64,000 nt of DNA from Torulaspora globosa (Eukaryota > Ascomycota > Saccharomycetes > Saccharomycetales > Saccharomycetaceae): the NCBI RefSeq assembly GCF_014133895.1, contig NC_050731.1:496001-560000 (forward strand). The letters are read 5' to 3'. Below, one piece after another: positions 9,083-16,854 of the stretch (position 1 is its first letter; every line of letters starts with the position of its first letter). Both the position numbers and the translations under genes were made by a program. The notes under the pieces are model-generated. The model made no database searches. It was not told the origin of the DNA and saw only the letters and a program-made list of their open reading frames with translations.

Positions 9083-10117
9083 CTACAGGACCAGGTCCGA
9101 TGGGACGATCTCAATGGAGTATCCATCTGGGTCTTTGATAAAAGCGCCATTCTTCACCATGCCTTGGTTGAACTTAACACCCCAGCCGATCTTATCACCG
9201 TAGCGCTGCTCGATCTCGTTACAAAGAGCGGTCGGATCGTTGCAGCTAATTGTAACGTGACCGTAACCCGGCGTCTTCCAGTCCCAGGTGTGGTACTTGA
9301 AGTCTGGGTCGTTTTCGGTACCCCAGTTGTGGGTCAATTCCACGACACCCTCAGTCGACCAAGAATTTTGGCCGGAGGGCACGCCGTATGCCAGGAAATA
9401 CAGAGTGAATTTGGCATTCTCATGCTCAGATTTTCTTATTAGCTTCATTCCGAGAACGTTCTGGTAGAATTCAAGGGACTTCTCGGCATCCTTGACACGA
9501 ATCATGGTATGGTTGAACTTGTCGCCAATGTCTTTACGAGGCGCCTCTTCGGTGTCCTTGATGTATTGCACAAGTTCAATCCAATACCCGTCTGGGTCAA
9601 GAGCAAAGGCAATGTCCTTCTGTCTGCCATCTGCCATTCTCTTCTTGAAGGAGACACCCTCGGCTTCCAGTCTCTCACAGGTTTTCTTGATGTCAGCGAC
9701 AGAGAAACAGATATGACCAAAGCCTCTGTGTGGCTCTTCATTCCCGTTGTAAATTTTGAACTCAGAATCGTTTTCGCTGCCCCAGGTGTGGGCCAGCTCA
9801 AGAACGCCGCTGGTGCCGAAGATTTCAGGCTGGCCTTGCTCGGTCTTGGCAACTTCCTTAGGGAAGGTCAGGAAGTGCAAACTGAACTTCATATCTGGGT
9901 AGTCCTTGGTCCCAAGAAAGGTCATACCAAAGTGCTTTTTGTAGAACTCAATGCTTCTAGTTGGGTTCTTGACACTCAAGCATGTGACGCTGACTTTCAA
10001 AGTAGAGTCTTGGGCAGCAGCAGCTATTTTGATCGGATAGTGCTTATTTTCTGTAGCCATTGTTCTAGTAGACTGTTGGTTGGATCGCAGCAATTGACTG
10101 ATAGCTCTCTTAAACAT
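9083..10117 (-). CDS. GLO1: GLO1, glyoxalase I (lactoylglutathione lyase), two-domain
   Basis: 344 residues with two tandem glyoxalase/VOC domains (about 35–190 and 205–342), as in other yeast monomeric Glo1. Each carries a GHICFSV or GHVTISC type strand and a terminal DPDGYWIELV or DPDGYSIEIV strand with the metal-ligand glutamate. It isomerises the methylglyoxal–glutathione hemithioacetal to S-lactoylglutathione. The ATG at 10117 gives a 19-residue basic N-terminal extension with no acidic residue (FKRAISQLLRSNQQSTRT) before a second Met that matches the S. cerevisiae start; this resembles a mitochondrial presequence. In S. cerevisiae GLO1 is on chromosome XIII, so this gene is out of place in an otherwise IV/VIII-type order, and it sits between two copies of the 150-bp repeat. 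Confidence 0.95.
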   Translation of the reverse strand: MFKRAISQLLRSNQQSTRTMATENKHYPIKIAAAAQDSTLKVSVTCLSVKNPTRSIEFYKKHFGMTFLGTKDYPDMKFSLHFLTFPKEVAKTEQGQPEIFGTSGVLELAHTWGSENDSEFKIYNGNEEPHRGFGHICFSVADIKKTCERLEAEGVSFKKRMADGRQKDIAFALDPDGYWIELVQYIKDTEEAPRKDIGDKFNHTMIRVKDAEKSLEFYQNVLGMKLIRKSEHENAKFTLYFLAYGVPSGQNSWSTEGVVELTHNWGTENDPDFKYHTWDWKTPGYGHVTISCNDPTALCNEIEQRYGDKIGWGVKFNQGMVKNGAFIKDPDGYSIEIVPSDLVL

Positions 10118-10186
10118 CTTTTAGAGGTCTGGGTCCAAGATTGTCAGCGTGGGAACCTTAAGTAGTCTATGGCATAGCACTGGGGA

Positions 10187-10332
10187 CGAATACGAAAACA
10201 CAGCCCTAATGCAACATATTACAACTAATACAACTTATTGCAACGTATTGCGATAGCCCTAATACAACGTATTACAACGTATTGGGCTGTGCCTTCGTAT
10301 TACAACGTATTAGGGCTGTCTTTTCGTATTCG
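10187..10332. repeat. Nested inverted repeat with CAACGTATT reiterations, upstream of GLO1
   Basis: Outer arms 10187–10210 and 10309–10332 are 24-bp inverted repeats with one mismatch (CGAATACGAAAACACAGCCC… and its complement). Inside is a smaller hairpin, AGCCCTAATAC…GTATTGGGCT, at about 10255–10288. Four copies of CAACGTATT plus variants CAACATATT and CAACTTATT lie within. It starts 70 bp upstream of the GLO1 ATG. It could be a miniature foldback element or a clustered binding site; no coding potential is seen. Confidence 0.75.
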
Positions 10333-10824
10333 TGCGTTGTATTGGGGCTGTGTTCATTTAGTGATGAATACATCTGCGAATGCTCCGTGTTTAGTGATGG
10401 AAACAACACGAATTCAGCTCTACACCTTAAGTGATAAGCGGCGATAAGCGGAACGCATAAAAACTTGGCTTCAATTAACAATTCGATTACGTCCATTCTA
10501 GCATGTCTAGCCACTAAATAGCGCAGCTTAATTGGCTTCGATTGGTTTCAATGCATAATCTTAGAGCTAGAAAGAAGCACTTGTAGCAAGGGTGTGCCGA
10601 ACAGTAGGAATATCATCCCGCTGGAGCAGTGGATTCAGGTTGCGGAAACTGAACCAGAAATCACTCACGTATGTCCAGCAGGACTGAAGTTTCACCATTC
10701 TACATTCCAATTCACTCAGACAGCGATTCTAGTGAGGAAGCGGGAATGATTTCCTGTCGTCGCTCCCGGAGATAAAAGTAACTTATCGTAGCTCCTATGC
10801 ACGGTCTTGCTAATAGATCACATC

Positions 10825-10989
10825 ATGAATTGGCTAGGTCATCAGCGGCTATATGTGCGTTCCGGCCACCTTTTTTTGACAGTGTTAGCATTGGCGATCT
10901 GTTGCCTGATTATGCTATGTTACCAGTATAAATTTCACCGGGAAATTATCGCCAATCTTGAGGATATAATTTTTGCGCTGCAGGAGTAG
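10825..10989 (+). CDS. Small single-pass membrane ORF A, related to ORF B at 11751; possibly degraded or spliced
   Basis: From the ATG at 10825 this encodes 54 residues: a short N-terminus, a hydrophobic helix (LFLTVLALAICCLIMLCY) and a C-terminal tail with KFHREIIANLEDIIFAL. The tail and helix match ORF B (KFH…DIILAL), so the two are homologous. Upstream, 10522–10668 is open in another frame and ends in an acidic stretch with VAETEPEITH, similar to the acidic N-terminus of ORF B. A GTATGT at 10669 and an AG at 10845, both in phase 0, could join the two, with TGCTAAT as a weak branch site; no ATG heads that upstream frame. I do not recognise the family. It may be a pseudogene. Confidence 0.4.
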   Translation: MNWLGHQRLYVRSGHLFLTVLALAICCLIMLCYQYKFHREIIANLEDIIFALQE

Positions 10990-11023
10990 AACAACCAACA
11001 CAACGTAGAACAACCAACACAAC
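10986..11023 (+). repeat. Perfect 19-bp tandem duplication
   Basis: GTAGAACAACCAACACAAC occurs twice head to tail at 10986–11004 and 11005–11023, overlapping the stop of small ORF A. The perfect identity points to a recent replication-slippage event. Confidence 0.9.
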
Positions 11024-11547
11024 GTTAGTTCCAGGACATTTCCGCTTTGCAGAGTTACCAGAAGAAATTTCCCGTCGCGACTATTCAATGTCGAATGATT
11101 TAATTAACTACTGAGTCGGTAGCACTGTCCTCCTGAAATATCAAGATGGTACCATGAAGCGTGCACCATGACCATGCCTGTTCAGTGGACATTTTCGAAT
11201 CCAATACCGAGATTGAAACGTAGAGGCAAGTTAGTTTAGATCCAATATTGCTCCGCACTAACTGTAGTCCCGCTTCTCGCTGTCATCATGGGAAGCGAAT
11301 CGATTCATGTAGATGTCCATTCGGTAAAGAAAGGTTTGCCTTTCAGCTTTCTCCTCCCCCACGGACATCGCAGATGGTCGGTGGTCGATCAGTGGGTCTT
11401 AAACTAGGCCTGGGATTGGTGATGAAGATCGAAACTCTGCCTTACCAAGTATGATTCGTATAGTGCTGGAAGTACTTTATTTACGGTTTGCTTATCGCTT
11501 TGAACGAATACTTATCCGAGAATGCGAGAGGCGCTACTTAGATCTTT

Positions 11548-11637
11548 GGTTTCCATGGAAACCTATAAAAAGGTTTTCCCCCCTCCGATTTCCATGGAAA
11601 CATGTAAAAAGGGTTCCTCCCCAGTTTCCATGGAAAC
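11548..11637. repeat. Three iterated palindromes, core GTTTCCATGGAAAC
   Basis: TTTCCATGGAAA occurs at 11550–11561, 11589–11600 and 11625–11636, with starts 39 and 36 bp apart. The first is a 16-bp perfect palindrome (GGTTTCCATGGAAACC). Each is followed by a CATNTAAAA-like stretch. Both spacings are multiples of three, and the array lies inside an 81-codon ORF (ATG 11451, end 11696) where it reads as three FPWK-x-x-K units. That ORF is strongly basic and not recognised. The array could be a coding repeat or an operator-like site cluster upstream of ORF B. Confidence 0.8.
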
Positions 11638-11750
11638 ATCTAAAAGAAGGCCCCAGTCGAAAGCTATTAGACCGGAAGAGGACTAGAAAGCGGTAGAATA
11701 TAGGACTACTAACTCAGTGATAAAATCCACGCGTCCTATCAAATGATGAA

Positions 11751-11987
11751 ATGCAGACGGACGCTGAAGAGTTGGCAGTGCAGAGCACGCCGACCGAACC
11801 TGAAGAAGCGGAAGCGCACATGGAGTTTATGTGGGACGTTATACAGTTGTTCATCTTGCTGTGGCTGCCAGTGTTAGCACTGGTGGTTATTCTAATTGTT
11901 ATGGCCCTGAATCAACTTAAATTCCACAAGGCAGAGAACGCCGCCTTTAGGGATATAATTCTAGCACTATGCAAGTCGAATGATTAA
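11751..11987 (+). CDS. Small single-pass membrane ORF B (78 residues), related to ORF A
   Basis: Encodes an acidic N-terminal region (residues 1–24, rich in E with TPTEPEEAEAH), a long hydrophobic helix at about 31–52 (LFILLWLPVLALVVILIVMA) and a tail NQLKFHKAENAAFRDIILAL. The helix–KFH–DIIxAL layout is shared with ORF A 0.9 kb upstream, so these are diverged duplicates. A perfect branch-site sequence TACTAAC (11707–11713) and an AG at 11755–11756 precede it, so an upstream exon is possible, for example one ending before GTATGA at 11449, but a start at ATG 11751 is simpler. I do not recognise the family. Conservation of the protein pattern between copies is the main support for coding. Confidence 0.45.
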   Translation: MQTDAEELAVQSTPTEPEEAEAHMEFMWDVIQLFILLWLPVLALVVILIVMALNQLKFHKAENAAFRDIILALCKSND

Positions 11988-12199
11988 GCTTGGGTTCATG
12001 AGGTCTTCTTGGAGATGGCGATCAGTGGGTGTCAGCGCCGTGGGAAATATCGTCTCTAGTAGTTGTTCATTCTGCACATCGCTTATAGTTTTGCATGCAG
12101 GAATAGCGTTATCGTTTGGTCATTTATTGGTCGATACAACACTCAGAGATGTGGTATCGTGGAAATTCGAGTTCAACGGCGATTAACTGCTAGTCTTGC

Positions 12200-13111
12200 A
12201 GTCAACGGAGTACTATATCCAAAGGTTTGATGTGTCGTCTTTTGTTGCTGAGATTGCCAGGATCTCATCGAGCTACACTAGGACGAGTGGCAGACAATGG
12301 AAGATGTATCGAAGATGTCTGGTATGAGAAGGTAGACGGCATCGGTATTGATATTTGCCGTTATGAATGCTGAAGGCAGTCTTTGGGACTTCTTCCTCTC
12401 TGATCGGTATTTGGTGGTATCCTGAGCTGAGACCTGGCGTTGCGTTCCCTATCTTTGCCAATAATGCTTCAATTCTTGGCAGGGGGAGTGGGTCTTTGAT
12501 CGTGGCTTCATTCAGGGCTCGGTAGTCCACACATGAACAGTCCGAACCATCTTTCTTTTTAACCATGACGAGTGGTGGGCTGCAGAGACTTTTCGACGAA
12601 TCCCTTCTCGAGCAAGTCAACTACAATCTTCGCGATTTCTTCCTCGTCCTTTGGAGATCAATGTTAAGGCGGTATCGTGGGTAATCGCGCACCTCGCTTT
12701 ATGTTAATTTCATGGAATGCATCCTTCTTGTCCAGCGTGATGCGTGGCAAGTCGTTTCTTACTGTCTGCCGATGTTTGAATTGGAAATATGGTGGTAGTA
12801 GCGTGAAAGTGTTCCCTTCAACTCGTTCCTGGGCTCTATCACTTGAAATTGGACAAAAGACTATGATGGCTTCCTGTGAGCTTTACGAACTTGTCGATCA
12901 TCTTCGGTGTAGATGATGCCAATCGGATAAGGTGATGTCGGCTGTTTTGGCCTAGTACAGAGTTAGCTTCAAGGACAGAATTGCCGATGGCATATCCCAT
13001 CTGCAGAGTCTGATGCAATGATCATAGCATCTTCTAGCGTCCGAGAGTTGTAGTCCGGACTGTCTGCTTGATTAGGTCCTTCAAGCTGCTAATATAAAAC
13101 CTCCGTTCAGC
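12200..13111 (-). mobile_element. Decayed Ty3/gypsy retrotransposon gag-pol relic
   Basis: Read on the minus strand, a Gag-like segment comes first at about 13111–13000 (FYISSLKDLIKQ, then after a frameshift TLEDAMIIASDSAD). Next, at about 12770–12600, is the region before reverse transcriptase (RNDLPRIT…, IVVDLLEKGFVEKS), then RT itself at 12620–12270 with KKDGSDCSCVDYRALNEATI, PLPRIEALLAKIGNA, SGYHQIPI and KTAFSIHNGKYQY. The YLDD-box region survives only as a frameshifted DEILAIS. Several stops and frameshifts, loss of the protease region, of the catalytic VYLDD context, and of RNase H and integrase show it is dead. The flanking LTR-like repeat at 13117–13267 touches its gag end. Confidence 0.85.
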
Positions 13112-13116
13112 TGTAA

Positions 13117-13267
13117 CCGGGTAATAGCCCTGCTCCGACTTGGTAGCGCCATTCGAATAATCAGTATACGCGAAACCTACCTGTCGTAGAGAGTGAGAGT
13201 AATTTTGAGTCTATCACTAATTACGAACTGGGTAGTTCGCGAGTATCTTCGTGGGTCACGATTCAGG
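13117..13267 (+). repeat. Dispersed ~150-bp repeat, copy 2
   Basis: Direct repeat of 8848–8998, with the same conserved blocks and the same CGGGTAA near its left end (13118–13124). It abuts the gag end of the Ty3-like relic on its left. With copy 1 it brackets GLO1 and the small membrane ORFs. It may be a 5' LTR fragment of the relic. Confidence 0.75.
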
Positions 13268-13347
13268 ATGTATTGCTGGTTCAAGCGGTCAACATGGATT
13301 GATAGATGTTGTTGCAGCTTGTTGAAAAGTGTAAGTTGCAAACGGGT

Positions 13348-13403
13348 AGGCAATCAGGTAAATATCTCTTGAAATCGGCAATCAGGTAAATATGTTTCTT
13401 GAA
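13348..13403 (+). repeat. Imperfect 28-bp tandem duplication upstream of TIM11
   Basis: GGCAATCAGGTAAATAT followed by a CTCTTGAAA / GTTTCTTGAAA variant occurs twice, starting at 13348 and 13376. It lies about 190 bp before the TIM11 start. No function is evident. The rest of 13268–13592 shows no gene. Confidence 0.7.
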
Positions 13404-13592
13404 AATAATAGTTAGTGGTCGTACGTTATGATATCGGTGAACAAGCCTGCTGATTGGCTGGCCAAGCGTCTTAGTAGCGAAAAAGTGCTTGATGAAGAGA
13501 ACAAGATCAAGAATCGAGCATAGTAATCGAGGCATTGTAGTCGAAGGAGGCCTTTGTTGGAGGTTAACAAGCGGTATATATACGGGGGAACG

Positions 13593-13877
13593 ATGTCTAC
13601 GGTGAATGTTTTGAGATATTCTGGTTTGGCTCTTGGATTGCTGTTTGGGTTGAAGAACGACTTGTCGTTGAAGAGTGCTGCGTCGAAGAAGGAGGAGCAG
13701 AGGGCGTACGAGGCGAAAATGAAGCTTGTGGAAGAAGCCAAGGCGGAGTATGCGAAGAGCAAGGAGCCTGTGAAGAGCGAGGCGGAGTCTGGACGTGGGA
13801 AGGAGGTGAATTTGGAGGACCCGAACGTGGACTTTGCCGCAGTGATCCTGCAGGCTGTGGACTCTATGAAGAGCTGA
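13593..13877 (+). CDS. TIM11: TIM11/ATP21, subunit e of mitochondrial F1Fo-ATP synthase
   Basis: 94 residues from ATG 13593 (MSTVNVLRYSGLALGLLFG), the length and start of yeast subunit e. The N-terminal membrane helix contains a GxxxG-type glycine pattern (GLALGLLFG), which in the family drives ATP synthase dimerisation and cristae shaping. A charged coiled-coil segment follows (KKEEQRAYEAKMKLVEEAK), then a conserved DPNVDFAAVILQAVDS tail. Upstream in-frame codons lack an ATG. It is convergent with MRPL35, as in S. cerevisiae (YDR322C-A / YDR322W). It marks the point where the ancestral order resumes after the disturbed GLO1 segment. Confidence 0.95.
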   Translation: MSTVNVLRYSGLALGLLFGLKNDLSLKSAASKKEEQRAYEAKMKLVEEAKAEYAKSKEPVKSEAESGRGKEVNLEDPNVDFAAVILQAVDSMKS

Positions 13878-13971
13878 GGGGCGTGGTCCGACGATGATAT
13901 ATATTCGATTGAAAATAGGACGAAAATAGGTAGTCATTGTGTCTATGTACAGGTTTTTTCGCTAGCGGGAG

Positions 13972-15039
13972 CTACGAGCGGGTCCTGGCGAAGACTCTTC
14001 CCTTGGGGAGGGCGTACTTGTCTCTGACGTTGGCGACGTTGGAGTCCCACTCGCTTCTCCACGCGTGGGCGCCGACGGGCAGCAGCGAGTGCTGCTTGGC
14101 GAACTGTCTGATGTCGAAGGCGTCTCTGTTCAGCACGCAGCGTTGTGGCTGGACCGCGGACGGCTGTCTGAATACCCACACGGCGAAGCGCTGTCTGCCA
14201 GCGTTCTTCTCGGGGACCGGTGGCAGATAGTCGGCGATCACGTTCGACGCATCGCACTTCCTCGCGTCGACGACGTTGTCGTTGTAGCTCACTTGCACAT
14301 TCACGAGACCGTAGTTCAGCGTGGTGCGGAAGGAGTCGTTTTCCAGGTCTGGCTCGTCTGGGTTGACGACCAGAATCGTGTAATACTGTTTCTTTGGATC
14401 TAGGAGTTCGTACTCCTGGATCTTGATTGCTGGTGGGAAACTTGTCGTGTTCGAGGAGAGCAGCTCGCCCGGCTCTATCCATTTGTTCACACCGGTAGAA
14501 AAGGGAAACTTGAGGTTGATCTCGGCTCGGGGCACTAGCGTGGGGAGCGTGTCTGGGATGATCGCGAGCGTCTCCAGTCTCTGCATCAGGAGCATTTGGG
14601 GACCCGCTTCCCAGTGCTTTTTGCCGAGAAATCTGTAGACCGGTTGTTCGTAATCTATCACATCAGGATCGTTGTCCACCTTCTCGTTGTATTGAAAGTT
14701 GTACTGTACTTCGGGATTGTCCAGCTCTGCCTTGACAAGCAATCTTTCTATCTCTTTGGGATGCTCTGTTCTCGAGAGCTGGTCATACACTTGGTTGGCC
14801 TTTGACTGTAAAAAATCGTAGCAAATCTTGAAAGTCTCATCAATCTTCTCGGGAGAATTGTACTTGAGACGATTAAACCTCCTCTTCAAAGACGGAGGTC
14901 CGCCTGGAAACGTTCCTTCCAGTATGCATTTTCTGATGGATTCTGATCTTATGCGCAAAGATCTCGAGTTCTCGGCCAACGAGGACCAGACTTTGGCCTG
15001 TCCAAGCGCCCTCGACGTGTGGATAGACCTAGTAAGCAT
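13972..15039 (-). CDS. MRPL35: MRPL35, mitochondrial large-subunit ribosomal protein mL38
   Basis: 355 residues with a basic, serine-rich mitochondrial presequence ([17 protein letters not shown]) and a C-terminal two thirds with the phosphatidylethanolamine-binding-protein fold. The fold shows as the strand [14 protein letters not shown], the central turn region and the strand [12 protein letters not shown]. The protein is a structural component of the mitoribosome central protuberance; the PEBP fold there has no catalytic role. Length and order match YDR322W. It is convergent with TIM11 (94 bp apart) and divergent from PPE1. Confidence 0.93.
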   Translation of the reverse strand: MLTRSIHTSRALGQAKVWSSLAENSRSLRIRSESIRKCILEGTFPGGPPSLKRRFNRLKYNSPEKIDETFKICYDFLQSKANQVYDQLSRTEHPKEIERLLVKAELDNPEVQYNFQYNEKVDNDPDVIDYEQPVYRFLGKKHWEAGPQMLLMQRLETLAIIPDTLPTLVPRAEINLKFPFSTGVNKWIEPGELLSSNTTSFPPAIKIQEYELLDPKKQYYTILVVNPDEPDLENDSFRTTLNYGLVNVQVSYNDNVVDARKCDASNVIADYLPPVPEKNAGRQRFAVWVFRQPSAVQPQRCVLNRDAFDIRQFAKQHSLLPVGAHAWRSEWDSNVANVRDKYALPKGRVFARTRS

Positions 15040-15612
15040 ATCAAGACCAGAGACGACGGCTAAAGCTCACTATTAATCCAAACCTTCAATGGTTTACCCA
15101 TCTAGACCTGGATTTTTTACTTTGCATTGGAGATTTTCAACACTATGGTGAGACGGGGCCGGGTAACCCTCTTTATGTCGCGCCAGTAAATGCAGAATGA
15201 CAGTAATTAAGATTCGCTATATCCAAAGTGCTATCTGCCGAAGAGTTTGGTGTATACTAGGCTAGTGTGAACTGGGAAATGCTGCTGTGCACTTGGCAAA
15301 ATTCTACGATTTTTTTTTTTCAACGGAGAGGGGAAAACTGAGGAAACGATAAGACATGGTATCTCTGCGTCCATGACTTAGTGGTTCCATGCAGTGTAAT
15401 GGAATACCCCTTTAGTGAACTCTGTGGCCACTCAGTTTCTGCGTTTTGTAGCCTACGTTTTAGCAAGTGTCAGCGTCGCTAATTCTTGTCGTAGCGTATG
15501 ATTACCGGGTTATTATGGATAACCTTACAGTTAAGTTAGCCTAAATGGTAGTCTTTAAATCAAATTGGAAGCCAGAGGTTCGGTGATTCCTGTGTTTTGA
15601 AGCGGCTAGCTG
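15040..15612. promoter_or_regulatory. MRPL35–PPE1 divergent intergenic region with Reb1-type site
   Basis: 573 bp without a gene. It holds a CCGGGTAAC Reb1-type consensus (15159–15167) and an 11-T tract (15310–15320), both common in nucleosome-depleted yeast promoters. Nothing else is recognisable. Confidence 0.5.
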
Positions 15613-16746
15613 ATGGAGGACCATGATTTGCGTCGGAAGATAGCTTTGAAGCAGTTGAAGCAGGCGAAAATAGCCTCTGCTGAGGAAGAAGAGACAGATA
15701 TTGTTCAAGAATTGCCCTCGAGGGCCAGGCATAGCGTTGAGTTTCAGGAAACGCTTCTCAACGAGCGAGATGGTCAGCCAGCTGACGTCCTTGGCTGGGA
15801 ACAATTTTTCGAGCACAACGAGCGATATTCATTGAGTGAGAGGAATTTCGAGTTTAATACCTACTTTACTCTACCGAAGTCCTGTGCGGGTGCTTCAATT
15901 CCGATCTTTGTATTCCACCATGGGGCAGGCTCGTCGGGACTTACGTTTGCTAATTTATCCAAACAACTGGTCGAGAAATTGGAGGGCAAATGTGGAGTGT
16001 TTTCCTTCGATGCTCGAGGTCATGCTCAGACTAGACCAATTGATTTAAAAAAGGAAGTTACATATGAGCTGGAGGCATTCATCTATGACTTTGTCACCCT
16101 GGTGGATTTGTTCTACAAAAGGCACCTCGAACAGCTGGCGGTCCAGAAACTGTCCTTTATTTTTGTTGGCCATTCCCTTGGGGCCAGCATATGCACATTT
16201 GCCTATGCTCGCCAGACGGCGGCGATCAAGGAGCATACCTTAGGCGTCTGCATGCTCGACATCGTCGAGGAAGCCGCTATACAAGCATTACAGAAGGTGC
16301 ATAGCTTTCTGGCATCCACGCCCAACGTTTTCAACAACTATAGAGAGGCCGTCGACTGGCATGTTCAGCGTGGCTTATCAAGTTGCAGAGAGAGCGCTCA
16401 GGTGGCGATTCCTGCATTGTTCGCTGCGGCTAAATCTCAGAAGATTGTACGAATTACTAACTTGAATGACTTCCGTCCGTATTGGCACACATGGTTCCAG
16501 CACTTGTCCCACAGCTTCGTAGCGCTTCCCACCAATAAACTTCTTTTGCTCGCTGGGAATGATAATCTTGATAAAGAGCTGATTATCGGCCAGATGCAAG
16601 GCAAATACCAGTTGGTTGTCTTCCAGGATTCTGGCCACTTCATCCAAGAGGACGTACCTCGAAAGACCGCAATCACATTAATTGACTTTTGGAAGAGAAA
16701 TGATTCGAGATCCGCAGTAATCAAAACAAACTGGGGTAAGAACTAG
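15613..16746 (+). CDS. PPE1: PPE1, protein phosphatase 2A methylesterase
   Basis: 377 residues, alpha/beta-hydrolase fold. The oxyanion region FVFHHGAGSSGLTFAN is at about 100–115, the nucleophile elbow GHSLGAS at about 195, and the catalytic histidine in FQDSGHFIQEDVP near the C-terminus. It removes the methyl group from the C-terminal leucine of PP2A catalytic subunits (Pph21/22), opposing Ppm1. The N-terminus (DLRRKIALKQLKQAKIAS) matches the family start closely, supporting ATG 15613. It is convergent with QNS1, as YHR075C/YHR074W. Confidence 0.95.
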   Translation: MEDHDLRRKIALKQLKQAKIASAEEEETDIVQELPSRARHSVEFQETLLNERDGQPADVLGWEQFFEHNERYSLSERNFEFNTYFTLPKSCAGASIPIFVFHHGAGSSGLTFANLSKQLVEKLEGKCGVFSFDARGHAQTRPIDLKKEVTYELEAFIYDFVTLVDLFYKRHLEQLAVQKLSFIFVGHSLGASICTFAYARQTAAIKEHTLGVCMLDIVEEAAIQALQKVHSFLASTPNVFNNYREAVDWHVQRGLSSCRESAQVAIPALFAAAKSQKIVRITNLNDFRPYWHTWFQHLSHSFVALPTNKLLLLAGNDNLDKELIIGQMQGKYQLVVFQDSGHFIQEDVPRKTAITLIDFWKRNDSRSAVIKTNWGKN

Positions 16747-16854
16747 CCGATAGATTTAATATCAGTGCTAGAAACGAACTAAGATAGAAGGTCCTTGCGC
16801 TATTCCCGCGTTTACGTTTGTACTTCGATATTTAAACCCTTACTTGCTATGAAG

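Noticed and set aside
11248..12186. Short ORFs at 11248–11454 and 11980–12186
   Set aside because: No similarity to each other or to known proteins, and no sequence repetition that suggests selection; only kept as context.
8848..13267. The two 150-bp repeats as LTRs of one intact element
   Set aside because: GLO1, two unknown ORFs and an opposite-strand, deleted gag-pol relic lie between them, and no primer-binding site or TG…CA ends are visible; separate copies are more likely.
13575..13582. TATATATA as TIM11 TATA box
   Set aside because: It is only 11 bp before the ATG, too close to work as a normal yeast TATA element.
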